Origin: Pseudarthrobacter sp. fls2-241-R2A-127
GTDB lineage: Bacteria; Actinomycetota; Actinomycetes; Actinomycetales; Micrococcaceae
Direction: 5' to 3'
Assembly: GCF_030209355.1 (NCBI RefSeq)
Contig: NZ_JARVSF010000022.1
Coordinates: forward strand, 1 to 64,000
Length of the DNA stretch: 64,000 nucleotides
Shown in pieces: positions 35,790 to 46,033 of the stretch. Within the stretch, counting starts at the first letter, position 1. Each line of letters starts with the position of its first letter. The notes below the pieces were generated by a model that was not told where the DNA came from, did no database searches, and saw nothing but the letters and a program-made list of their open reading frames with translations. Position numbers and translations under genes: made by a program.

Positions 35790-37130
35790 ATGGTTGCATT
35801 CCTGAACAGGGCCGACGCCGGGCGGCGGCTGGGCAAACGGCTTGCCGGCCTGCGCGGACGGGACGTGGTGGTGCTGGGCCTGCCCCGCGGCGGCGTGCCG
35901 GTCGCGTTCGAGGTGGCCAAGGCCCTTGAGGCGCCGCTGGACGTGATCGTGGTGCGGAAGCTGGGGGTCCCCTTCCAGCCTGAGGTGGCCATGGGAGCCA
36001 TCGGGGAAGGCAACGTCCGGGTCCTGGACCGGCGCACCCTCTCCATGGCCCGAGTCTCCCAGGAAGACCTGAAGCAGGTGGAACGGCAGGAGCGGGCGCT
36101 GCTCGAAAGCAGGGTGGCACGCTTCCGCCAGGGCCGCCCGCGGCTTGACCTCACCGGACGCACCGCGGTGATCGTGGATGACGGGATCGCCACCGGCTCC
36201 ACCGCCAAAGCCGCCTGCCAGGTGGCCCGGCAGCTCGGCGCAGCAACGATCATCCTGGCCGTTCCGGTTGCCCCCGCCCGCGCCATCGTGGAGCTGAAGG
36301 AACCGGACGACGTGGTCTGCCTGCTCTCGCCACAGGACTTCCAGGCTGTGGGCTACTACTACCATGACTTCTCACCCACCGAGGATGGCGAGGTGGTGCA
36401 ACTCCTCGACGCAGCGGCCTCCCCGACCCGCCACCGCGGCGACGAAAGGGACGACGGCACCCTGGAGGACGACGTCGAGATCCCGGACGGGCGTGCTGTC
36501 CTGCGCGGCAGCCTCCACCTGCCGGGAAGGTGCGACGGCACGGTCCTCTTTGCCCACGGCAGCGGCAGCAGCCGGCACAGCCCCCGGAACCGTTATGTGG
36601 CCTCGGTCCTGCATGGGGCAGGGCTGGGCACCTTGCTCCTTGACCTGCTCACGCCCGAAGAGGAAGTCAACCGCGCCAACGTCTTCGACATCGCCCTGCT
36701 GGCCCGGCGCCTTACCGCCGCAACCCATTGGCTGGAAGCACGGCATGACGGCTCGGCCGGGCGGATCGGCTACTTCGGGGCGAGCACCGGAGCGGGCGCG
36801 GCGCTCTGGGCCGCCGCCGAACCCGGCTCCGAGGTTGCCGCTGTGGTGTCCCGGGGCGGCCGCCCGGACCTGGCCGGTCCGCGGCTGGCCGCGGTCAAGG
36901 CACCTACCCTGCTGATCGTCGGCGGCGCCGACACCCAGGTCCTGGCGCTCAACCGCCAGGCCATGGCCCGCATGCAGGCACCCACCCGTCTCGAGATCGT
37001 CCCCGGCGCCACCCACCTCTTCGAGGAGCCCGGCACCCTGGCCATGGCGGCCACCCTGGCCGCCGACTGGTTCCAGCACTACCTCCTGCCGTCGCGGGTG
37101 GGGCGGGCCATGCCGGAGGCGGGGGAATGA
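35790..37130 (+). CDS. Phosphoribosyltransferase-alpha/beta hydrolase fusion protein
   Basis: This 446-residue protein joins two enzymes. The N-terminal half (1-210) is a PRTase-fold domain with [20 protein letters not shown] and the PRPP loop [10 protein letters not shown] (residues 129-138). The C-terminal half (from about 225) is a dienelactone-hydrolase-like domain with oxyanion region [14 protein letters not shown]. Its nucleophile elbow is [10 protein letters not shown], the acid is in [10 protein letters not shown], and the histidine is in [11 protein letters not shown]. The ATG at 35790 follows GTGAGG; an in-frame GTG at 35781 is possible. It overlaps the acetate-CoA ligase start by 4 bases, so it belongs to the dehydrogenase operon. 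Substrates unknown. Confidence 0.88.
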   Translation: MVAFLNRADAGRRLGKRLAGLRGRDVVVLGLPRGGVPVAFEVAKALEAPLDVIVVRKLGVPFQPEVAMGAIGEGNVRVLDRRTLSMARVSQEDLKQVERQERALLESRVARFRQGRPRLDLTGRTAVIVDDGIATGSTAKAACQVARQLGAATIILAVPVAPARAIVELKEPDDVVCLLSPQDFQAVGYYYHDFSPTEDGEVVQLLDAAASPTRHRGDERDDGTLEDDVEIPDGRAVLRGSLHLPGRCDGTVLFAHGSGSSRHSPRNRYVASVLHGAGLGTLLLDLLTPEEEVNRANVFDIALLARRLTAATHWLEARHDGSAGRIGYFGASTGAGAALWAAAEPGSEVAAVVSRGGRPDLAGPRLAAVKAPTLLIVGGADTQVLALNRQAMARMQAPTRLEIVPGATHLFEEPGTLAMAATLAADWFQHYLLPSRVGRAMPEAGE

Positions 37131-38962
37131 CACGCTGGCCCACCATCGCCAAGGACGTTGCCACCTTCCCGGTGCCGCCCAACATGCCGGACTATGAGGC
37201 CGCCAGGCGCGGCTTCAGCTGGGACCAGGCCCGGCAGGCACTGGCCGGGCTGCCCGGCGGCCGCGGGCTGAACATCGCCTACGAGGCCGTGGACCGCCAC
37301 GTGGCAGAGGGCCGCGGCGGCAAGGAGGCACTGCGCTTCATCAGGGCCGACGGCGGCACCCGGTCCCTGGACTACGGTGGCCTCGCGGAGCAATCCGGCC
37401 GGTTCGCGGCAGTGCTCCGGACGCTGGGAGTGGGGCGCGGCGAGCGGGTCTTCTCCCTCCTGGGCCGCACCCCGGAGCTGTATATCGCTGTGCTGGGCAC
37501 CTTCAAGAACGGCAGCGTCTTCTGTCCGCTCTTTTCCGCCTTTGGTCCCGAACCGGTCCGGCAGCGGCTGCACCTGGGGACCGGCAGGGTGCTGGTGACC
37601 ACCAGGGCCCTGTACCGCAAGAAGGTGGCGCCGGTGCGGGACAGCCTTCCCGAACTCCGCTTCATCCTGCTGGTGGACGCGGACGGCAACCCCGAACCGG
37701 GAACCCTGGACCTGGCCGGCCTCCTGGCGCAGGCCCCCCAACCGGCGGCGGGTGAGCCCGGCGCGGACATCGCCGACACCCGGCCGGAGGACATGGCACT
37801 GCTGCATTTCACCAGCGGAACCACCGGCACGCCCAAGGGCGCCATCCATGTCCACGACGCCGTCGCCGCGCATTACGCCACCGGCCGCTTCGCGCTGGAC
37901 CTGCACGCGGAGGACATCTACTGGTGCACCGCGGATCCGGGCTGGGTGACGGGCACGTCCTACGGCATCATCGCGCCGCTGGTGCACGGGGTCACCGCCA
38001 TCGTGGACGAGGAAGAACTGGACGCCGACCGCTGGTACCGGATCCTCGCGGAGCAGCACGTGACCGTCTGGTACACCGCCCCCACGGCACTGCGGATGCT
38101 GATGAAGGCCGGTGCGGGGCGTGCCGCGGGCCACGACCTCTCCGCCCTGCGGTTCATCGCCAGCGTGGGGGAGCCGCTGAACCCCGAAGCCGTGGTGTGG
38201 GGCCAGGACGTCCTGGGCCTGCCGGTGCATGACAACTGGTGGCAAACGGAGACGGGCGGGATCATGATCGCCAACTATCCGGCGATGGACATCCGCCCCG
38301 GCTCCATGGGCCGGCCGCTCCCCGGCATCGAGGCGGCCCTGGTGGCCCGGGACGCCGACGGTAAACCCATCATCCGGGACGGCCAGGCGGTCCTGGTCAC
38401 CGAGCCGGACACCATGGGCGAGCTGGCACTGCGCCCCGGTTGGCCGTCCATGTTCCGCGGCTACCTCAACGAAGAGGAGCGCTACCGCCGGTGCTTCGCC
38501 GGCGGCTGGTACCTCACCGGCGACCTGGCAAAGTGCGACGCCGACGGCTACTTCTGGTTCGTCGGCCGCGGCGACGACGTCATCAAGTCCTCCGGCCACC
38601 TGATCGGCCCCTTCGAGGTGGAAAGCTGCCTGATGGAGCACCCGGCGGTGGCCGAAGCAGGAGTGATAGGCGTGCCGGACCGCGTGGCCGGCGAGGTGGT
38701 CAAAGCCTTCGTGGAACTCAAGCCGGGCATCCAGCCCGGCGAAGAGCTGCAACTGGAGATCATCGGCTTCGCCCGGAAACGGCTGGGTGCCGCGGTGGCG
38801 CCCAGGCTGCTGGAGTTCACCGGCACGCTGCCCAAGACCCGCAGCGGAAAGATCCTGCGCCGGCTCCTGAAAGCCCGCGAGCTGGGACTTCCCGAAGGCG
38901 ACATCTCAACCCTGGAGTCCCCGGCCGGACCGGCGCCGGGCCTCGGCAAGGAGCAGCCATGA
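37127..38962 (+). CDS. acsA: AMP-forming acetate--CoA ligase-like enzyme
   Basis: This 611-residue adenylate-forming ligase has the AMP-binding motif [12 protein letters not shown] (228-239) and [17 protein letters not shown]. It also has [20 protein letters not shown], the hinge [24 protein letters not shown], and the C-terminal lysine motif [15 protein letters not shown]. It makes acetyl-CoA, or a related short acyl-CoA, from the acid, ATP and CoA. It overlaps the upstream fusion gene and the downstream E1alpha gene by 4 bases each (ATGA), implying tight co-translation. Whether the true substrate is acetate cannot be told. Confidence 0.9.
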   Translation: MTRWPTIAKDVATFPVPPNMPDYEAARRGFSWDQARQALAGLPGGRGLNIAYEAVDRHVAEGRGGKEALRFIRADGGTRSLDYGGLAEQSGRFAAVLRTLGVGRGERVFSLLGRTPELYIAVLGTFKNGSVFCPLFSAFGPEPVRQRLHLGTGRVLVTTRALYRKKVAPVRDSLPELRFILLVDADGNPEPGTLDLAGLLAQAPQPAAGEPGADIADTRPEDMALLHFTSGTTGTPKGAIHVHDAVAAHYATGRFALDLHAEDIYWCTADPGWVTGTSYGIIAPLVHGVTAIVDEEELDADRWYRILAEQHVTVWYTAPTALRMLMKAGAGRAAGHDLSALRFIASVGEPLNPEAVVWGQDVLGLPVHDNWWQTETGGIMIANYPAMDIRPGSMGRPLPGIEAALVARDADGKPIIRDGQAVLVTEPDTMGELALRPGWPSMFRGYLNEEERYRRCFAGGWYLTGDLAKCDADGYFWFVGRGDDVIKSSGHLIGPFEVESCLMEHPAVAEAGVIGVPDRVAGEVVKAFVELKPGIQPGEELQLEIIGFARKRLGAAVAPRLLEFTGTLPKTRSGKILRRLLKARELGLPEGDISTLESPAGPAPGLGKEQP

Positions 38963-40005
38963 GCACAGTGCGGAACCAGGTCATCCGGGACCAGGACCAC
39001 GCCCTCCACCTGTTGCGGCAGATGGTGCGGGTGCGGCGCCTCGAGGAAAAATGCATCGAACTGTACAGCGCCGCCAAGATTCGCGGGTTCCTGCACGTGT
39101 ACATCGGCGAAGAAGCCGTGGCCGCGGGGGTCATGGAAGCCCTGGAACCGGACGACGCGGTGGTGGCCACCTACCGCGAGCACGGCCACGCCCTGCTCCG
39201 CGGCGTCTCCGCCGGTGCCATCCTCGCCGAAATGTACGGCCACGCCGAGGGCTGCTGCCGCGGCCGTGGCGGTTCAATGCACCTCTTCGACGCTGACGCC
39301 CGCTTCTACGGCGGAAACGCGATCGTGGCCGGCGGACTGCCGCTCGCCGTCGGCCTGGCGCTCGCGGACCGGATGGCCGGGCGCCGGCGCGTCACCGTCT
39401 GCTTCTTCGGCGAAGGTGCCGTGGCCGAGGGCGAGTTCCACGAAAGCATGAACCTGGCCGCGCTATGGCAGCTCCCGGTGCTGTTCTGCTGCGAGAACAA
39501 CCTCTACGCCATGGGAACCGCCCTGGGCCGCTCCGAATCCCAGACGGACATCGCGCTCAAGGCCGCCGGGTACGAAATCTCCGCGTGGGCCGTGGACGGG
39601 ATGGATGTCCTCGCCGTCGAGGAAGCCGCCCGGCGTGCCGTGGACGCCGTCCGGTCCGGCGGTGGCCCGCACTTCCTGGAACTGCGCACCTACCGCTTCC
39701 GCGCCCACTCCATGTTCGATCCCGAGCTGTACCGGGAGAAAACCGAGGTGACGCGCTGGATGGAACGGGACCCCATCACCCTGCTGCAGGGAACCATGCA
39801 GGCTGCGGGGCAGCTGCCGGAGGACACCTGGGCGGGGTTGACGGCGGACGTGGATGCGGAGATCAGCGCCGCCGTCGGGTTCGCCGAGAACGGCACGCCG
39901 GCACCGGTGTCCGAACTTCTGCGGTTTGTGTACAGCGACCCACCGGACGCCGGCGGCGCGGCCACGCCCGGCGGCAGCGCCGGGAAAGAGGGGGCGGCAG
40001 GATGA
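38959..40005 (+). CDS. 2-oxoacid/acetoin dehydrogenase E1 component, alpha subunit
   Basis: This 348-residue thiamine-diphosphate enzyme subunit has [40 protein letters not shown] and a TPP/Mg motif beginning [20 protein letters not shown] and ending CCENN. Size and motifs match AcoA/PdhA-type E1alpha proteins. With E1beta it decarboxylates a 2-oxo acid, or cleaves acetoin, and transfers the acyl group to the lipoyl arm of E2. The start at 38959 overlaps the ligase stop by 4 bases. Confidence 0.92.
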   Translation: MSTVRNQVIRDQDHALHLLRQMVRVRRLEEKCIELYSAAKIRGFLHVYIGEEAVAAGVMEALEPDDAVVATYREHGHALLRGVSAGAILAEMYGHAEGCCRGRGGSMHLFDADARFYGGNAIVAGGLPLAVGLALADRMAGRRRVTVCFFGEGAVAEGEFHESMNLAALWQLPVLFCCENNLYAMGTALGRSESQTDIALKAAGYEISAWAVDGMDVLAVEEAARRAVDAVRSGGGPHFLELRTYRFRAHSMFDPELYREKTEVTRWMERDPITLLQGTMQAAGQLPEDTWAGLTADVDAEISAAVGFAENGTPAPVSELLRFVYSDPPDAGGAATPGGSAGKEGAAG

Positions 40006-40982
40006 AAACCACCTACCGGGAAGCGATGCGGGCGGCACTGCGCGACGCGATGCAGCGTGACGAACGTGTGTTCCTCATGGGGGAGGACGTGGGCAGCTAC
40101 GGCGGCAGTTTCGCCGTGAGCCTGGGACTGCTGGAGGAGTTCGGGCCGGAGCGGATCCGCGATACGCCGCTGTCCGAGTCCGGATTCGTCGGGGCCGGAA
40201 TCGGTGCGGCGCTGGGCGGGATGCGGCCCGTGGTGGAGATCATGACCGTCAACTTCAGCCTGCTGGCGCTGGACCAGATCATCAACAACGCCGCCACCTT
40301 GCTGCACATGTCCGGCGGCCAGTTCAACGTGCCCATCGTCATCCGGATGACCACCGGTGCCGGCCGCCAGCTCGGGGCCCAGCATTCGCACAGCCTGGAA
40401 GGCTGGTACGCGCACATACCGGGGCTGCGAATCCTGGCCCCCGCCACCCTGGCGGACGCCCGCGGCATGCTCTGGACTGCGCTGCAGGACCCGGACCCCG
40501 TGCTCATCTTTGAGCACGGCTCGCTGTACAACGTGGCCGGGGAGCTCGACGACGACGCCGGCGCCGTGGACATCGACAAGGCAGCGGTGGTGCGCCACGG
40601 GGGCGGCCTGACGCTCATCACCTACGGCGGCACGCTGCCCCTGGTGCTGGAGGCCGCGGCCCTGCTCGCCGCCGAAGGCATCGAGGCAGACGTGATCGAC
40701 CTCCGGACCCTCCGCCCGCTGGACGGGCAGACCATCATGCACAGCATTGCCAGGACCCACCGGGCCGTGGTGGTGGACGAGGGCTGGCGCAGCGGCAGCA
40801 TCTCGGCCGAGATCGCCGCGAGGATCTGCGAGCAGGCCTTCTTCGACCTGGACGCCCCGGTGGAGCGGGTGTGCAGCCTGGAGGTGCCCGTCCCGTACGC
40901 CAAGCACCTGGAACAGGCGGCGCTGCCGTCGGTGGAGCGGGTCATGACCGCCGCGCGGAGGGCCGTGGGGACCCATGGCTGA
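40002..40982 (+). CDS. 2-oxoacid/acetoin dehydrogenase E1 component, beta subunit
   Basis: This 326-residue transketolase-like partner begins [20 protein letters not shown] and contains [13 protein letters not shown], the [20 protein letters not shown] motif, and [20 protein letters not shown] in its C-terminal domain. It completes the E1 heterotetramer. Its start overlaps E1alpha by 4 bases and its end overlaps E2 by 8 bases. Confidence 0.93.
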   Translation: MKTTYREAMRAALRDAMQRDERVFLMGEDVGSYGGSFAVSLGLLEEFGPERIRDTPLSESGFVGAGIGAALGGMRPVVEIMTVNFSLLALDQIINNAATLLHMSGGQFNVPIVIRMTTGAGRQLGAQHSHSLEGWYAHIPGLRILAPATLADARGMLWTALQDPDPVLIFEHGSLYNVAGELDDDAGAVDIDKAAVVRHGGGLTLITYGGTLPLVLEAAALLAAEGIEADVIDLRTLRPLDGQTIMHSIARTHRAVVVDEGWRSGSISAEIAARICEQAFFDLDAPVERVCSLEVPVPYAKHLEQAALPSVERVMTAARRAVGTHG

Positions 40983-42435
40983 GTTCCGGATGCCGTCCCT
41001 GGGCGCGGACATGGAACACGGCAAGGTGGTGGAGTGGCTGGTCAAACCCGGGGACTACATCCACAAGGGCGATATCGTGGCGGCCGTGGACACGGACAAA
41101 ACAGTCATGGATATCGAATCGTTCGAGGAAGGCGTGGTGGCTGAGTTCCTGGTGGACCTCGGCGACACCGTGGACGTGGGCACCCCCATCGCCCGGATCA
41201 CGGCCACCCCCGCCGAACTCCCGCCCACCCAACCGGCGCCCGCCCAACCGCCGCCCGCCACACAGCCGGGGGCCGCGGGCGGCCTTCCGGGGCCGGGCGC
41301 AAAGGTCCCGCCGCCGGTCCGGCACCTGGCGCACACGCTGGGGGTCGACGTCGGACGCCTCAGCGGGAGCGGTCCCGGCGGCGAGGTGACCAGGGCCGAC
41401 GTCGAACGCGCCGCGCCCGGGTCCGGCACCCAGGTGCCTCCGGAGCAGGCCGGGCAACCTGGCGAACAGGCCGAAGCGCCCCGCGGGCCGGACGAAGGCC
41501 GACGCGTGCGGTCCTCGCCGCTGGCCCGCCGGCGGGCGGCCGAACTGGGGGTGGACCTGTCAGCCGTCCCGGGCACGGGACCCGGCGGCGCCGTCACCGA
41601 GGATGACGTCCTGTCCGCCGTCCCGCCCCGGGGACGGCCGGCCAGGGAACCCGGCGCGGAAAAGCCGGCGGACGCCCCGCCGTCGGTATCCCGCCCCACG
41701 GCACCCGCACAGGTAACGGAACCCGTCCGGGCACCCGCACCCCGGCAGGAGCGTCCCGCGGCCGGCGGCAAGGCGGAAAGCCTGCGGCAGGCTATCGGCG
41801 CGCTGATGTCCCGGTCCAAGAAGGAGATCCCGCACTACTACCTCGCCACCACCCTGAATCTCGCGGCGGCGATGGCGTGGATGCAGGCCGTCAACCAGCA
41901 GCGGCCGGTTTCGTCCCGCCTGGTGCCGTCGGCCCTGCTGCTCAAGGCAACCGCGCTCGCGGCCAAGGAGGTGCCGGACATGAACGGCTTCTTCACCAAG
42001 GGTGCCTTCCACCCGGGCAGCGCAGTGCACCTGGGCGTCGCGGTGGCCTTGCGGCACGGCGGCCTGGTGGCCCCGGCCCTGCACGACGCCGACACCCTCA
42101 CGCTCGATGAACTCATGGACCAGCTGCGCGACCTGGTGGGCCGCGCCAGGGCGGGCCGGCTGCAGCGGGCCGAGATGGCCGATCCCACCATCACCGTCAC
42201 CAACCTGGGCGACCTCGGCGTCGAGAGCGTCTACGGGGTCATCTACCCGCCGCAGGTGGCCATGGTGGGCTTCGGAAAGATCCTGGAGCAGCCGTGGGCG
42301 CACAACGGGATGCTGGGAATCCGGCACGCCGCCACCGCCACGCTGTCCGCTGACCACCGGGCCAGCGACGGGCTGCGCGGCGGCCGCTTCCTGGCCCGGA
42401 TCGACGAACTCCTGCAAACGCCGGAGGAACTGTGA
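40975..42435 (+). CDS. Dihydrolipoamide acyltransferase E2 with duplicated subunit-binding domain
   Basis: This 486-residue E2 has one lipoyl domain with the attachment lysine K42 in [14 protein letters not shown], then a Pro/Ala-rich linker. Two peripheral-subunit-binding domains follow, at about 110-147 ([20 protein letters not shown]) and 178-215 ([20 protein letters not shown]). The C-terminal acyltransferase domain starts near 265 and has the catalytic motif [15 protein letters not shown]. Most bacterial E2 proteins carry one binding domain. E2 passes the acyl group to CoA. The operon has no E3, so E3 must come from elsewhere. Confidence 0.92.
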   Translation: MAEFRMPSLGADMEHGKVVEWLVKPGDYIHKGDIVAAVDTDKTVMDIESFEEGVVAEFLVDLGDTVDVGTPIARITATPAELPPTQPAPAQPPPATQPGAAGGLPGPGAKVPPPVRHLAHTLGVDVGRLSGSGPGGEVTRADVERAAPGSGTQVPPEQAGQPGEQAEAPRGPDEGRRVRSSPLARRRAAELGVDLSAVPGTGPGGAVTEDDVLSAVPPRGRPAREPGAEKPADAPPSVSRPTAPAQVTEPVRAPAPRQERPAAGGKAESLRQAIGALMSRSKKEIPHYYLATTLNLAAAMAWMQAVNQQRPVSSRLVPSALLLKATALAAKEVPDMNGFFTKGAFHPGSAVHLGVAVALRHGGLVAPALHDADTLTLDELMDQLRDLVGRARAGRLQRAEMADPTITVTNLGDLGVESVYGVIYPPQVAMVGFGKILEQPWAHNGMLGIRHAATATLSADHRASDGLRGGRFLARIDELLQTPEEL

Positions 42436-42454
42436 GCTTGATCGAGGAGGAGCC

Positions 42455-42697
42455 GTGAACCAACAGGACGCGCGCCGGGCCGTGGAGACGGCGATCGGCA
42501 AAGTAGCGCCGGACGTTGAGCCCGGAGACCTGGACGGCGCCGCCAGGCTGCGCCAGGACCTGGAACTGGATTCGCTGGATTTCCTCCGCCTGGTGGAGGT
42601 GGTTGCCGAGTCCACGGGCGTGGATATTCCGGAGGCTGACTACCCGGCGGTGGCCACCGTGGACGGGCTGGTGGCCTACGTGGCCGGACACGGTTAG
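42455..42697 (+). CDS. Acyl carrier protein
   Basis: This 80-residue phosphopantetheine-carrier protein has the attachment serine S40 in DLELDSLDFLRLVEVV and the usual four-helix size. The GTG start is set by GAGGAGG just upstream. It lies 19 bases after E2 and is the last gene of the operon. A dedicated ACP beside a lipoyl-dependent dehydrogenase and an acyl-CoA ligase suggests that the acyl group may be moved to, or made on, an ACP. That is inference. Confidence 0.87.
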   Translation: MNQQDARRAVETAIGKVAPDVEPGDLDGAARLRQDLELDSLDFLRLVEVVAESTGVDIPEADYPAVATVDGLVAYVAGHG

Positions 42698-43977
42698 GGG
42701 GTTTGCCCCGCCGCATGGTCGTTCCCGCGCATGCGCACGGCAACCACCAGGCCCGAAACAGCGGTGAGGACCGCGACGGCGGCGATGGCGGCGGGGATGC
42801 CGTAAAGGTCCGCGAGCACCCCGGAGAGCAGGGCACCCACGGCGAATCCGCCGTCGCGCCACAGCCGGTACACGCCCACGGAGCGGGCGCGCCAGGCCGG
42901 GTGGGCCACATCGCCGATGGCTGCCAGCAGCGTGGGGTAGACCATGGCGGTCCCCAGGCCCAGCACGACGGCGCCCGCGAGCCAGGGTGCGAAGCCGTGC
43001 GCTGAGGCAATGACCGCCAGGGCGGCAGCCTGCACCAGCATGCCGGCGGCGATGAACCATTTGCGGCCCCACCGGTCCGAGGCTGCGCCGGTCACCAGCT
43101 GGGCCGCGCCCCAGGCTGCCGGGTAGGCGGCGGCCAGAATGCCGATCTGGCCCAGGCCCAGCCCGGCACCGGCGAACAGGACGGGGAAGAGGCCCCACGC
43201 CAGGCCGTCGTTGAGGTTGTTGACCAGCCCGGCCTGGCTGGCGGCGGACAGTGAACGGTCCTTGAAACTGGTGAGGGTGAACACCTGGCCGGTGGTCAGG
43301 CCCGCATGGGCGCCGCCTTGGGCGCTGACGTGCCCTGCGGCCTCGGTCCTGGCATGGTGGTGGGTCTCCCGCACGGCCAGGACGGTCAGCCCGAGTCCGA
43401 GGGCGATGTAGGCGGCACCCAGCAGGAACGGGGCAGGGCGCAGGCCGTAGGCGGTGGCGAGGTATCCGGTGGCCAGGGCCGTCACGGCGACGCCCAGGTA
43501 GCCCGCGGCCTCGTTAAAGCCCATCGCCAGGCCGCGCTGCTTGGGGCCAACGAGGTCCATTTTCATGATGACGGCGGTGGACCAGGTGAGGCCCTGGCTG
43601 ACGCCGAGCAGCACGTTGGCCGCCACGATCCAGCCCCAGGACGGGCCGACGATGAGCATCACCGGGACGGGGACCGCTGCCAGCCAGCCGGCGATGAGGA
43701 CAGGCTTCCGGCCGTACCGGTCGGAGAGCGTGCCTGCGAAGTAGTTCATGGCGGCCTTGGACAGGCCGAAGGCGAGGATGTAGGTCAGTGCGCCCGTGTA
43801 CAGGTCGAGGTGGAACTCCTGGGACGCGAGCAGCGGCAGGACCGTGCGCTCCTGGCCCAGGGTCCCGCCCACCAGGGCGTTGACTGCTACCAGCAGCATG
43901 AACTGGGCCAGGTTCTGCCGCAGGCCCAGCACCGCCGGAGTGGATCCGCTGGTGCCGCGGAGGGTGTTGCCCTGCAT
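42694..43977 (-). CDS. MFS transporter
   Basis: This 427-residue major facilitator protein has 12 membrane segments and the MFS loop motif FAGTLSDRYGRKPVLIAGW, with the second copy GAASDRWGRKWFIAAGML. The substrate is unknown; drug efflux or metabolite export is common for this type. The start at 43977 has CGGAG 6 bases upstream. Its 3' end overlaps the convergent ACP gene by 4 bases. Confidence 0.9.
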   Translation of the reverse strand: MQGNTLRGTSGSTPAVLGLRQNLAQFMLLVAVNALVGGTLGQERTVLPLLASQEFHLDLYTGALTYILAFGLSKAAMNYFAGTLSDRYGRKPVLIAGWLAAVPVPVMLIVGPSWGWIVAANVLLGVSQGLTWSTAVIMKMDLVGPKQRGLAMGFNEAAGYLGVAVTALATGYLATAYGLRPAPFLLGAAYIALGLGLTVLAVRETHHHARTEAAGHVSAQGGAHAGLTTGQVFTLTSFKDRSLSAASQAGLVNNLNDGLAWGLFPVLFAGAGLGLGQIGILAAAYPAAWGAAQLVTGAASDRWGRKWFIAAGMLVQAAALAVIASAHGFAPWLAGAVVLGLGTAMVYPTLLAAIGDVAHPAWRARSVGVYRLWRDGGFAVGALLSGVLADLYGIPAAIAAVAVLTAVSGLVVAVRMRGNDHAAGQTP

Positions 43978-44006
43978 GGTGGCTCCGTTCTGATAGGGCA
44001 AAAGGT

Positions 44007-44068
44007 GGCCCGGACGCGCGGGGGATGCGTCCGGGCCGGGCCCGGGCGGGAGGGGGGTCCTGCCCGGG
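44007..44068. terminator. Double hairpin terminator of the sulfur operon
   Basis: The first stem, GGCCCGGACGC (44007-44017) with GCGTCCGGGCC (44027-44037), is perfect. A second, CCCGGGC (44041-44047) with GCCCGGG (44062-44068), precedes it in minus-strand order. Both lie beyond the persulfide dioxygenase stop (44089). Confidence 0.75.
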
Positions 44069-44088
44069 CGGTCTGTGGGGTGTCCTGG

Positions 44089-45489
44089 TCAGACGGCGGG
44101 GACGCTGTTCTGCCACGCGTTCCAGGCGGCGTAGCTGCCGTCGAGTTCGACGACGTCGTACCCGGCCCGGCGCAGGGCGCTGGCGGCTACGGAGTTCCGG
44201 ACGCCGGACTGGCAGTAGGACACGATGGTGCCGCCGGCCGGCAGCTCATCGAGGTGCCACATGACGCGGCCGCCGCTGAGCTGGTAGGAGCCCGGGACGT
44301 GACCGGCCTTGTACTCGGTCTTGTTGCGGACGTCCAGGACCATGGCGGCGTCGAAGTTCTCGAGTTCTCCGGGCTGGATCAGCTTGGGGGTGAACGCGGG
44401 CAGGCCTTCGATGCTGGTCAGGTAGCCGGCCACGTTGTCGATGCCCACTCGGACCAGGTGGTCCCACATGTCCTGGGCCTGGTCCTGGTCCTTGGCAAGG
44501 AGCACCAGCGGGTTCTTGTCCGTCTCGGGGTTGACCACCCAGGCGCCGTAGCTGGCCACGGATTTGCCGGCCGGGACGTTCAGGGAGCGCACCACTGTGC
44601 CTTCGTGGACCTCACCGTTGGAGCGGGTGTCGATGAAGGTCAGGGTGTCCTCCGCCAGGCCCGCGGCGACGGCGTCCGTGGCAAGTTCCTGCAGCGGGGC
44701 CCGTTCGCCCATGACGGCGGGGCCTTCCCGGTTTTCGCGCTTCATCCGGGCGAAGTAGGCGTGTGCGTCCGGCTGGCCGTCGAGGAGTTCGTTGATGAAG
44801 CCCTGCTCGTCGTTGGCGGCCAGGTACGGGCCCCACCAGGCGTAGAGGCGTTCGTACCCGACCGTTGAGGACGGGATGGCGCCCAGGGCCTTGCCGCAGG
44901 CGCTGCCGGCGCCGTGGCCCGGGTGGACCTGGACGTAGTCCGGCAGGGGGAGGAACTTGTCACGGAGGCTGGCGAAGAGCTGCTTGGCTCCCTCGAAGCG
45001 GGTGTCGATGCCGCCGGCGGCTTCATCCAGCAGGTCCGGACGGCCCAGGTCGCCGGAGAAGACGAAGTCTCCGGAGAGCAGGTAGCCGGGCTTGTCGCTG
45101 AAGGCGCCGTCGGTGACCAGGAAGGACAGGTGCTCGGGGGTGTGGCCCGGGGTGTGGACCGCCTTGATGGTGATGTTGCCCAGGGCGATGGTGTCGCCGT
45201 CGTGGAGCCGTTCGCCGTCGAATTCGTACTGCCAGTCCGGGCCGCCTTCGCCGGAGACGTAGATCTTGGCGCCGGTGGCGGCTGCGAGCTCGCGGGTGCC
45301 GGAGAGGTAGTCGGCGTGGATGTGGGTCTCGGTGACGGCCACGATCTTCATGCCGTTCTTGGCGGCGAGGTCCTGGTAGACGGCGATGTCGCGGCGGCCG
45401 TCCACCACAATGGCTTCACCCTTGGCCTGGCAGCCGATCAGGTAGCTGGCCTGGGCGAGGTCTTCGTCGTAAATGCGCTCGATAAGCAT
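44089..45489 (-). CDS. cstB: Persulfide dioxygenase-rhodanese fusion (CstB-like)
   Basis: This 466-residue protein has an N-terminal metallo-beta-lactamase fold with THIHADYLSG (H56, H58, D60), HTPGHTPEHLSFLV and SGDFVFSGDLGRPDL, the layout of ETHE1/persulfide dioxygenases. It is followed by a rhodanese-like domain without a cysteine (about 265-350). A C-terminal rhodanese has active-site C426 in VSYCQSGVRNS. This order matches CstB, which turns persulfides into thiosulfate. AAGGAG precedes the ATG at 45489. A CstR-like box 56 bases upstream implies an inducible internal promoter. Confidence 0.92.
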   Translation of the reverse strand: MLIERIYDEDLAQASYLIGCQAKGEAIVVDGRRDIAVYQDLAAKNGMKIVAVTETHIHADYLSGTRELAAATGAKIYVSGEGGPDWQYEFDGERLHDGDTIALGNITIKAVHTPGHTPEHLSFLVTDGAFSDKPGYLLSGDFVFSGDLGRPDLLDEAAGGIDTRFEGAKQLFASLRDKFLPLPDYVQVHPGHGAGSACGKALGAIPSSTVGYERLYAWWGPYLAANDEQGFINELLDGQPDAHAYFARMKRENREGPAVMGERAPLQELATDAVAAGLAEDTLTFIDTRSNGEVHEGTVVRSLNVPAGKSVASYGAWVVNPETDKNPLVLLAKDQDQAQDMWDHLVRVGIDNVAGYLTSIEGLPAFTPKLIQPGELENFDAAMVLDVRNKTEYKAGHVPGSYQLSGGRVMWHLDELPAGGTIVSYCQSGVRNSVAASALRRAGYDVVELDGSYAAWNAWQNSVPAV

Positions 45490-45544
45490 GTGGTGCTCTC
45501 CTTCAGTTTGAAAGGGGATTGGGGGGTGTCCTGCATCCAGTATA

Positions 45545-45562
45545 GATACCCCTGGGGGTATC
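45545..45562. promoter_or_regulatory. CstR/CsoR-type operator upstream of cstB
   Basis: The perfect palindrome has arms GATACCCC and GGGGTATC around TG. It lies between the thioredoxin gene and cstB. It allows cstB to be expressed apart from the interrupted upstream operon. Confidence 0.85.
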
Positions 45563-45599
45563 TCGCAACGAGGGGTATGCGGCTGGTTGGACCGAATGC

Positions 45600-45962
45600 T
45601 CAGGCGTGCTGCTGGGTGGCTTCGGCGCGGGCCTGGTCCACGTCCAGCTCTTTGACGGCCTGGATGACTTCCTCCAGGCCGGTGGCGTTGAGGGCGCCGG
45701 GCTGGGAGAACACCAGGGTCTTGTCCTTGAAGGCCATGAGGGTGGGAATGGCGGTGATGTTCGCTGCTGCGGCGAGCGCTTTCTCGGCTTCGGTGTCCAC
45801 CTTGGCGAAGGTGATGTCCGGGTGGCGTTCCGCGGCGGCGCCGAAAATCGGGGCGAACAAGCGGCAGGGTCCGCACCAGGATGCCCAGAAGTCAACGAAG
45901 ACGACGTTGTTGTCCTCCAGGGTCCGGGCGAAGGATTGCTGGGTGATGTCGATGGTTGCCAT
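45600..45962 (-). CDS. trxA: Thioredoxin
   Basis: This 120-residue thioredoxin has the active site WCGPC (C30, C33) in VFVDFWASWCGPCRLFAPIF and the cis-proline region ITAIPTLMAFKDKTLV. The last 20 residues form a charged tail beyond the usual 105. It sits inside the sulfur regulon, where reduced thioredoxin can clear protein and low-molecular persulfides. The start at 45962 gives the canonical N-terminus. AAAGGA lies about 11 bases upstream. Confidence 0.92.
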   Translation of the reverse strand: MATIDITQQSFARTLEDNNVVFVDFWASWCGPCRLFAPIFGAAAERHPDITFAKVDTEAEKALAAAANITAIPTLMAFKDKTLVFSQPGALNATGLEEVIQAVKELDVDQARAEATQQHA

Positions 45963-46033
45963 GGTCTGTCGAGTCCTTTCGGGCGACGTTGTTTGGTTGC
46001 CCTGGGTTTGCTGTTCCGCCACGCGAGGCGGGG

